11,375 bases of DNA, taken from contig DRMK01000285.1 in the NCBI GenBank assembly GCA_011322575.1, forward strand, positions 1 through 11,375, given 5' to 3'. Shown piece after piece: positions 6,927-11,375 of this stretch. Source of the DNA: Gammaproteobacteria bacterium. GTDB lineage: Bacteria > Pseudomonadota > Gammaproteobacteria > Thiohalospirales > Thiohalospiraceae. The notes beneath the pieces were generated by a model. The model ran no database searches, was not told the DNA's origin, and saw only the letters and a list, made by a program, of their open reading frames with translations. Positions within the stretch are counted from its first letter, which is position 1. Each line of letters starts with the position of its first letter. Made by a program: the position numbers and the translations under genes.

Positions 6927-9323
6927 GTGGTAGCGCCGCGTATTCCGGTGCTGCTGCGGGCCGCCCTGGTGGTGGCTGCCGCCTATCTGGTCTTCGACAA
7001 TGCCTTTCCGCCGGTGATGCCGCGCGCCCTGCTCATCCAGTACATGGTCATAACCATTACTGGGGTGCTGCTCTACTACTCTTGTGAGGAGCAGCGCTGG
7101 AGCGAGTTCAAGGCTCCCATCCTGGCGCTGCTGCGGGAGCGGCGGCTGTGGCCGGTGCGCTGGGCGCTGCTGGGGGTCGTTCCCGCTCTGGCCGCCTATG
7201 CAGTGTATGGCATGGTCAAACCCTCGCTGGATGCGCCGGTGGAGCTGCGCCAGGTGCATCCGGCGCCTCCTTCCACGTTGCGGGTATATGGCAAAAGCCT
7301 CGATCTGGCCAGGCTGGAGAATCCGAAACGGAACGCGGTGCTGGAGCTGATGGACTCCTCTCCCGATGAGGCCTGGGATCTCTACCGCGGCACGGTGGAG
7401 GCGGGCCGCGACATCTACTACCGGAACTGTTTCTTCTGTCACGGCGATCTGCTGGACGGGGAGGGACCTTACGCTCCCGGCTTCAATCCGCTGCCCATCA
7501 ACTTTCAGGATGTGGGCACTATCGCCCAGCTGCAGGAGGCGTTCCTGTTCTGGCGCATAACCACCGGCGGGCCGGGCCTGCCCCGGGAGGGGACCCCCTG
7601 GAACTCCGCCATGCCGGTGTGGCACGAGATGCTGGACGAGGATCAGGTATGGGATGTGATCACCTTCCTCTACGACTATGTGGGCCAGGTGCCGCGCATG
7701 TGGGATGCGGAGATCTCCAGCCGCGTGGCGAGCCTCAAGGAGCGGGTTCTGGCGGAGCGCGCCACCATGGACGGGAGGGCGCTGTACCGGTTGCGCTGCG
7801 CCGTCTGCCACGGCGCGCAGGGGGCGGGCGACGGGGTGGCGGCGGAGTTCATGTACCCCCGGCCACGGGATTTCACCCTGGCGCTGTTCAAGTACAAGAG
7901 CTCCCCGCCCGGAGAGCTGCCGCGTGACGAGGATCTGTTCCGGACCATCAAGTTCGGCCTGCCCGGCACCGGCATGCCTGGCTGGGGCAGCCTGCTGTCG
8001 GATGGGCAGATCCGGAGCCTGATCCCGGTCATCAAGGGGTTTGACATAACCGCCTCCTGGGCGCCGGAGGATGCCGGTGATGAACTTTTTGACGACGAGG
8101 GGCGCTACACCGGCAGCGATTTCCGGGTGATTACCGCGCAGGAGCCGCTGTCTGGCCGGGTGGCCTACACCGGGGAGTCGGTCGCCCGGGGCAGGGAGCT
8201 GTTCGGAGAGACCTGCGCCCAGTGCCACGGCGGCGCCGGGCGCGGCAATATCACCTCCGGCAAGCGGCTCACGGACGACTGGGGCGAGCGGATCTGGCCT
8301 CGCGATCTCAGCAAGCCGTGGAGCTGGCGGGCCACGGAGGCGGGGAGCCGCGATGCCACCATCGGGCTCATCTACCAGCGGCTCTCCATCGGAATCCCCG
8401 GCACCCCCATGCCCGCCCACCGGGCGGTGGAGGAGGGCAACGAGGATCCGGTCAGCCTGGAGGATCGCTGGCATATCGCCAACTATGTCTACAGTCTGAG
8501 AGAGGGTAGCGTGGCTCCCGGGGAGAGCGGGGTAATAACCGCCCTCAGCCTTCCTGAGGGGATCCCGGAGGATCCGGATGACCCGCGCTGGAGAGATGCT
8601 CCACCGGTTGCCCTGCGCCTGGTGCCCAACGTCATCAGGGAGGAGCGCCTGTTCACCCCGCTGAACGACTCCATCACGGTGCGGGCGGTGTATGACGACC
8701 GCCATATCGCCTTTCTGCTGGAGGTAAATGATCGCACCGACAGCCGACCCGGTGAGCCGGTCTCGACGGAGATCCAGGACGAGAACCTGGAGCTTTATCC
8801 GGACGCCTTCGCCATCCAGTTTCCCAGGGCGGACGCATTTAGCAGCGCGCCGGTGGTGGAGAAACCGCTCTACCGGCACGGTGATCCCGGCCATCCCGTT
8901 ACCATCTGGTACTGGAACGCGGGCAGCGTGGAGCCCGAAGAGCCGCCCCGCGCCCTGCTGCTGGAGGGCAGCGGCCCCGGCAAGAAGCTGGCGGCCAGGG
9001 AGGGGGCGGATCTGCAGGCAGAGGGCCGCTGGCAGGAGGGACGCTGGCGGGTGATGATGAAACGCCCGCGCGATCCGGGGCAGAGCGGTGATGTACCGTT
9101 TACCGAAGGGGAGTTCATACCCATCTCCTTTGCCAACTGGGACGGCAGCAACGGGGAGAAAGGTTCGCGCCACACCCTCACCACCTGGTACTGGCTCATC
9201 CTGCCGCCTCCTGTAGATCCGCTGAAAACCTATGGCGCGCCGCTGGGAACCGGTCTGCTGGTACTCCTGGGCGGGCTCATGCTGGTGCGCGGGCAGCGCC
9301 GCCCGGCAGTGCGGTCTTGTTAA
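6927..9323 (+). CDS. Membrane-anchored triheme cytochrome c fused to ethylbenzene dehydrogenase gamma-like heme b domain
   Basis: 798 residues from a GTG start at 6927. Up to three N-terminal membrane segments (about 6-24, 33-52, 76-96) precede three cytochrome c domains with CFFCH (168-172), CAVCH (291-295) and CAQCH (430-434). The matching methionines are M229 (NSAMPVW), M350 (GTGMPGW) and M495 (GTPMPAH). Residues about 535-760 look like the EB_dh/DOMON-type domain of DMSO-reductase type II gamma subunits: DPRWRDAPPVALRL (552-565), YPDAFAIQFP (624-633), HGDPGHPVTIWYW (651-663) and WRVMMKRP (707-714). A final hydrophobic segment (771-788) may be another anchor. Characterised gamma subunits bind heme b through Met and Lys; here the usual Met position seems to be His651, with K712 the lysine candidate. 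It is the last gene of the operon, ending 13 bp before the convergent pilin gene. Probable role: periplasmic electron entry to the oxidase, donor unknown. Confidence 0.88.
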   Translation: MVAPRIPVLLRAALVVAAAYLVFDNAFPPVMPRALLIQYMVITITGVLLYYSCEEQRWSEFKAPILALLRERRLWPVRWALLGVVPALAAYAVYGMVKPSLDAPVELRQVHPAPPSTLRVYGKSLDLARLENPKRNAVLELMDSSPDEAWDLYRGTVEAGRDIYYRNCFFCHGDLLDGEGPYAPGFNPLPINFQDVGTIAQLQEAFLFWRITTGGPGLPREGTPWNSAMPVWHEMLDEDQVWDVITFLYDYVGQVPRMWDAEISSRVASLKERVLAERATMDGRALYRLRCAVCHGAQGAGDGVAAEFMYPRPRDFTLALFKYKSSPPGELPRDEDLFRTIKFGLPGTGMPGWGSLLSDGQIRSLIPVIKGFDITASWAPEDAGDELFDDEGRYTGSDFRVITAQEPLSGRVAYTGESVARGRELFGETCAQCHGGAGRGNITSGKRLTDDWGERIWPRDLSKPWSWRATEAGSRDATIGLIYQRLSIGIPGTPMPAHRAVEEGNEDPVSLEDRWHIANYVYSLREGSVAPGESGVITALSLPEGIPEDPDDPRWRDAPPVALRLVPNVIREERLFTPLNDSITVRAVYDDRHIAFLLEVNDRTDSRPGEPVSTEIQDENLELYPDAFAIQFPRADAFSSAPVVEKPLYRHGDPGHPVTIWYWNAGSVEPEEPPRALLLEGSGPGKKLAAREGADLQAEGRWQEGRWRVMMKRPRDPGQSGDVPFTEGEFIPISFANWDGSNGEKGSRHTLTTWYWLILPPPVDPLKTYGAPLGTGLLVLLGGLMLVRGQRRPAVRSC

Positions 9324-9336
9324 TTGAGAACGCCCC

Positions 9337-9786
9337 CTAGTTGTTAATGGTGAACGTAACCGAGGGGGCGACGCCTCCCGGATAGTCTCCCGGGACCGTG
9401 CCCGCGGCCGGAAAGGCGGTGATGGTAATGGTTTCGCCATCTTCCGGACAGTTGTTGCCACCCAGGCCCTGGATTACCACCGTTCCGGCATCACTTCCGG
9501 AGGTGGCGAAGGCGGAAACCGCGCCATTGCCGATCCCCCTCCTGTCACCACTGTTCAGCATCGCCACCACATCCCTGCAGCCGCCGCTGTACGCTGCCTC
9601 GGTCCGCATCGTGGAGATGGCGGTCTCCCAGTTGTGCAGCAGCGAGCCCACGCGGCTCTGCCTGACATAGCCGTTGTAGGCGGGCACGGCCAGGGCGGCC
9701 ACTATCCCGAGAATGGCGATGACGATCATGATCTCGATGAGGGTGAATCCAGATGAAAGGGGGAACAGGTATTTCGGGATCCGCAT
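9337..9786 (-). CDS. Type IV prepilin-like protein (class III signal peptide)
   Basis: 149 residues. The short basic leader MRIPKYLFPLSSG ends at G13, followed by FTLIEIMIVIAILGIVAAL, the type III signal recognised by prepilin peptidase (cleavage G13/F14, conserved Glu at mature position 5). The hydrophobic N-terminal helix runs to about residue 45. The globular part has two cysteines (C70 and C113) that may form a disulfide loop, a Gly-rich region (80-112) and a beta-rich end closing in VTFTINN. Known role of the family: pilus or pseudopilus subunit assembled by type IV pilus or type II secretion machinery in the inner membrane. No assembly genes are visible nearby, so major versus minor pilin cannot be decided. 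The ribosome binding site is weak (GCGAG abutting the ATG). The gene converges on the cytochrome operon with a 13-bp gap and no obvious terminator hairpin. Confidence 0.93.
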   Translation of the reverse strand: MRIPKYLFPLSSGFTLIEIMIVIAILGIVAALAVPAYNGYVRQSRVGSLLHNWETAISTMRTEAAYSGGCRDVVAMLNSGDRRGIGNGAVSAFATSGSDAGTVVIQGLGGNNCPEDGETITITAFPAAGTVPGDYPGGVAPSVTFTINN

Positions 9787-10309
9787 CTCGCAGCTATTTT
9801 CTCGATAGGGGTAGGTAGTATGGTGAGTTGTTCATGCACTAGCTGGCGTATTAGCTGGCTATAATATGGCTATCGGCTGGTTATGGTATTTTTCGAGGGT
9901 TCGTTGACAGATCCTCTTCGGCTTCGAGGATTGGAATGTGTCTAAATTAAGTTGCCCGGGAGTGGATCCGCGTCGTTGCGCTGTATTGAAGAAAGTGCTA
10001 ATTTGCATGATGGCAACACAATCTGACTCCGGTGCTGCATTCCTTGACGAGATGGATTGCTTTGTAGCGAGGATAGGGGGTAGTATCTTCGGGGAGCTGT
10101 GGAATACCAACATAATCGATAGCAAAGCCCAATTCAGGGTGCCTCACGCGTTCCCCGCGGGCGTATGTCGTCCAGACACCCGCTGAATGAGGCTTTGCCA
10201 TCAGTTGTTCTGGTAACTGCCGTCGGCGCTGATTGTCTCGAAAGGATGCAATTTCCGGGGTATTGTTTTATTGACCTGCGGGTGGCAGGCCGAGACAGGG
10301 GGGTATTCG
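9787..10309. other. Intergenic region between pilin and rfaH, no convincing gene
   Basis: This region of 523 bp contains several overlapping short reading frames, none with a recognisable domain or good start. It is visibly less GC-rich than the left part. Seen in it: a perfect TATAAT on the plus strand (9860-9865) inside a short TAGCTGGC-repeat tract but without a fitting -35; a perfect TTGACA (9904-9909) without a good -10; a hairpin ATCCTC (9911-9916)/GAGGAT (9926-9931); the long inverted repeat at 10122-10198, listed separately; and a hairpin CCTGC (10275-10279)/GCAGG (10285-10289) just before the rfaH ribosome binding site. It must hold the promoters of both flanking genes, but I cannot place either reliably. 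Confidence 0.55.
10122..10198. repeat. Long imperfect inverted repeat upstream of rfaH
   Basis: The left arm GCAAAGCCCAATTCAG (10122-10137) and right arm CTGAATGAGGCTTTGC (10183-10198) are complementary at 14 of 16 positions. Pairing continues inwards with GGGTG/CACCC after a small bulge and weakly outwards, so a stem-loop of roughly 77-95 nt is possible. The central part is GC-rich and includes CCCGCGGG. It sits about 110 nt before the rfaH start. It could be a MITE-like or REP-like element, or a folded 5' leader. There is no transposase and no target-site duplication that I can see. Confidence 0.5.
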
Positions 10310-10816
10310 ATGAAGCGATGGTATGTAATCCACGCCAAGCCCCGGCAAGAGGATGTTGCCGAGGAGAACCTGGCAAGGCAGGGCTTCGAAGTCTACTGCC
10401 CCAGGATCAAGAGGGAGCAGATCAGGAGGGGACGGCGGGTAATGGTGATAGAGGCCATGTTTCCCCGCTACCTGTTTGTGTGCTTCGAATCGGGCCAGGA
10501 TAACATCTCCTCGATCCGCTACACCAGGGGGGTAAGCAGGCTGATCAGGTTCGGCGATGAGTTGGCCAGGGTTCCTGACAGTGTTATCCGGCTGCTCAAG
10601 GAGTCGGCCAGCGATCCCTCCGGAATGTACATAGAGCTGCTGCCGGAGCCGAAGAAAGGCGACAGGGTGAGCATCGTCGGAGGGGCTTTTGCCGGTCTGT
10701 CTGGCGTTTTTTACAAGAAAAGCGGTGAGGAGCGGGTAATTATCCTGCTCAACTTCATCGGCAAGCAGAACAAGGTGACGCTGAAGAGAGAGCAGATAGC
10801 GCTCGCCACCTTGTAG
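10310..10816 (+). CDS. rfaH: Transcription antitermination protein RfaH
   Basis: 168 residues, close to the 162 of E. coli RfaH. A longer frame opens 13 codons earlier, but the ATG at 10310 is chosen because AGGGGGG (10297-10303) lies 6 nt upstream and the protein then begins MKRWYVIHAKPRQED like RfaH/NusG. The NGN domain (about 1-100) contains FPRYLFV (51-57) and YTRGVSRLIRFG (71-82). The KOW domain (about 115-168) contains KGDRVSIVGGAFAGLSGVF and ILLNFI. In E. coli numbering, K10, T72 and R73 (ops contacts) are retained at identical positions. E48 and R142 match the E48-R138 salt bridge that holds RfaH closed. Known function: recruited at ops sites, it suppresses pausing and Rho termination and aids translation of long surface-polysaccharide operons. 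Such a site lies 174 bp downstream, followed by a glycosyltransferase, so this copy probably controls the adjacent cluster. Confidence 0.95.
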   Translation: MKRWYVIHAKPRQEDVAEENLARQGFEVYCPRIKREQIRRGRRVMVIEAMFPRYLFVCFESGQDNISSIRYTRGVSRLIRFGDELARVPDSVIRLLKESASDPSGMYIELLPEPKKGDRVSIVGGAFAGLSGVFYKKSGEERVIILLNFIGKQNKVTLKREQIALATL

Positions 10817-10990
10817 TATATCTACCAACTGACGGTTTCATGGCCTTGGCACCTTTGCGAGGTTGCTGAGTATAGGCTACCTTGCTCGGGCGTTGGAGTA
10901 CCGATGCTCGGTGGGTGATCCGGGGTTGTAGGTAGTTCATCAGGTAAACTGGAGAATACCAGCCATACTATGTCGACGGTGACGTGGTAG

Positions 10991-11002
10991 GGCGGTAGCG
11001 TG
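10991..11002 (+). promoter_or_regulatory. ops element (JUMPstart core), RfaH recruitment site
   Basis: GGCGGTAGCGTG matches the enterobacterial ops sequence at all 12 positions. In E. coli, RNA polymerase pauses at ops in the untranslated leader and RfaH binds the exposed non-template strand. Here it lies on the plus strand between rfaH and a glycosyltransferase, 106 nt before the latter's likely start, the expected leader position. A second GGTAGCTGG occurs just downstream at 11011-11019; in E. coli JUMPstart a GGTAGCTG stands upstream of ops instead. The full 39-bp JUMPstart is not clearly conserved. Confidence 0.9.
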
Positions 11003-11040
11003 CTCGAAGTGGTAGCTGGATGTTTCCACCTCTATGTTAG

Positions 11041-11103
11041 GAACCCCGAACCACGGCCCCCGAGTTACGATTCACGAACCCCGATTCACGAATCACGAAC
11101 CCC
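11041..11103. repeat. Degenerate short tandem repeats (GATTCACGAA / GAACCCC)
   Basis: GAACCCC occurs at 11041, 11076 and 11097. ATTCACGAA occurs at 11070-11078 and 11084-11092, with a truncated copy ATCACGAA at 11092-11099. The units interleave as GATTCACGAACCCC then GATTCACGAATCACGAACCCC. The block ends 5 nt before the probable TTG start of the glycosyltransferase and has no in-frame stop, so it could be translated if the ATG at 11034 were used. Confidence 0.7.
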
Positions 11104-11108
11104 AACCA

Positions 11109-11375
11109 TTGAGAAAAATAATCTTCATAAATCGCTATTTCTACCCGGATCACTCTGCGACCAGCCAGTTGCTGAGTGATTTGGCATTTCATCTTGTGGG
11201 TAACAGCTTTGAAACGCATGTCGTCGCCAGCCGGCAAAGCTACGATGACTCCAAGGCGGTGCTTCCTCCGAAAGAGATTATCCGGGGTGTTCATGTTCAC
11301 CGCGTCTGGAGCACGCGGTTTGGCAGACACAATAACTATGGGCGGGCGATAGACTACCTTAGCTTTTATGTGACC
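11109..11375 (+). CDS. Glycosyltransferase, GT4-like N-terminal domain, cut by window edge
   Basis: 89 residues are visible, running off the right end. From the TTG at 11109 the protein reads (M)RKIIFINRYFYPDHSATSQ, then LLSDLAFHLV: the first Rossmann strand and the nucleotide-sugar glycosyltransferase loop seen in GT-B enzymes of family 4 (WcaI/WbuB-like), followed by a second strand THVVASRQSYDD and VHVHRVWSTRFGR. The TTG is chosen because family members begin at this point. An in-frame ATG at 11034 would add 25 residues encoded by the repeat block, which look non-natural. Neither start has a Shine-Dalgarno sequence. Known role: transfer of a sugar to a lipid-linked or growing glycan at the cytoplasmic membrane face. 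Lying after rfaH and ops, it is probably the first gene of a polysaccharide (capsule, O-antigen or exopolysaccharide) operon. Confidence 0.85.
   Translation, partial: MRKIIFINRYFYPDHSATSQLLSDLAFHLVGNSFETHVVASRQSYDDSKAVLPPKEIIRGVHVHRVWSTRFGRHNNYGRAIDYLSFYVT

Larger units (their letters stand above)
10817..11108. other. Leader region between rfaH and the glycosyltransferase gene
   Basis: 292 bp without a convincing separate gene. It contains the ops element (10991-11002), several GGTAG/GGTAGC copies around it (for example 11010-11016), a small CTGG/CCAG hairpin near 10949-10962, and the GATTCACGAA/GAACCCC repeat block (11041-11103). Composition is less GC-rich than the cytochrome genes. No clear promoter or terminator was found, so the polysaccharide operon may be read through from rfaH or start from an unseen promoter here. 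An ATG at 11034 opens a frame continuous with the glycosyltransferase. Confidence 0.6.

Noticed and set aside
9324..9336. Bidirectional terminator between the convergent triheme and pilin genes
   Set aside because: The 13-bp gap and adjacent bases show no GC-rich hairpin with flanking T/A runs.
6003..9461. Very long antisense open frame (1152 codons) opposite the diheme and triheme cytochrome genes
   Set aside because: It is antisense to well-supported heme proteins with five CxxCH sites, is rich in Arg, Pro, Gly and His without domain pattern, and reflects the high GC content of the coding strand.
9860..9909. Perfect TATAAT (9860-9865) and perfect TTGACA (9904-9909) on the plus strand
   Set aside because: They are in the wrong order and at the wrong spacing to form one promoter, and neither has a good partner hexamer 16-18 bp away.
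9911..9931. ATCCTC/GAGGAT hairpin as a terminator
   Set aside because: The stem is only 6 bp with a 9-nt loop and is not followed by a T-run on either strand.
9859..10201. Short frames of 67-88 codons on both strands between pilin and rfaH
   Set aside because: No recognisable domain, no consistent ribosome sites, mutually overlapping, and spanning a long inverted repeat; better treated as non-coding.
11041..11103. CRISPR array
   Set aside because: Units are 7-14 bp, degenerate and directly abutting, with no spacers of uniform length and no cas genes.
11037..11330. Minus-strand 97-codon frame over the window's right end
   Set aside because: It is antisense to a clear glycosyltransferase N-terminus and the repeat block.

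Overview
The window looks like chromosomal DNA of a GC-rich gammaproteobacterium with a c-type-cytochrome-rich, probably chemolithotrophic or microaerobic respiratory chain. The gammaproteobacterial assignment rests mainly on a clear RfaH protein followed by a textbook ops element. The lifestyle is inferred from five c-type heme sites, a bd-like oxidase core and a blue-copper protein; no genus can be named from this sequence.

Left part, minus strand (positions 3820 down to 1): an apparent operon in the order HEAT-repeat protein, periplasmic cupredoxin with a carboxypeptidase-regulatory-like domain, a 49-residue single-span membrane protein, and an ATP-binding-type universal stress protein cut by the window edge. 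Gaps between the genes are 29 to 60 bp.

Centre, plus strand (4010 to 9323): a tightly packed operon divergent from the first. It encodes two tiny single-span proteins that overlap each other, a 13-helix CydA-like protein with a signal-peptide-like N-terminus, a membrane-anchored diheme cytochrome c, and a large membrane-anchored triheme cytochrome c fused to an ethylbenzene-dehydrogenase-gamma-like (DOMON-type) domain. There is no CydB. The CydA-like protein keeps the heme histidines and one active-site glutamate, but the usual quinol-site elements are not recognisable. I infer a cytochrome-c-linked member of the cytochrome bd superfamily: periplasmic donors (perhaps the cupredoxin) pass electrons through the five c-type hemes to the CydA-like core. 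The 189-bp divergent intergenic region holds a perfect 11-bp palindrome, a degenerate second copy, and other inverted repeats.

Right part (9337 to 11375): a prepilin gene lies on the minus strand, convergent with the cytochrome operon. It is followed by 523 bp with no convincing gene but a long imperfect inverted repeat. Then come rfaH on the plus strand, a 292-bp leader region carrying a perfect ops element (GGCGGTAGCGTG) and degenerate GATTCACGAA/GAACCCC repeats, and the start of a GT4-type glycosyltransferase. This looks like the head of a surface-polysaccharide cluster whose specific antiterminator is encoded directly upstream of its target. The glycosyltransferase has a TTG start and no visible Shine-Dalgarno sequence, which fits RfaH-assisted translation.
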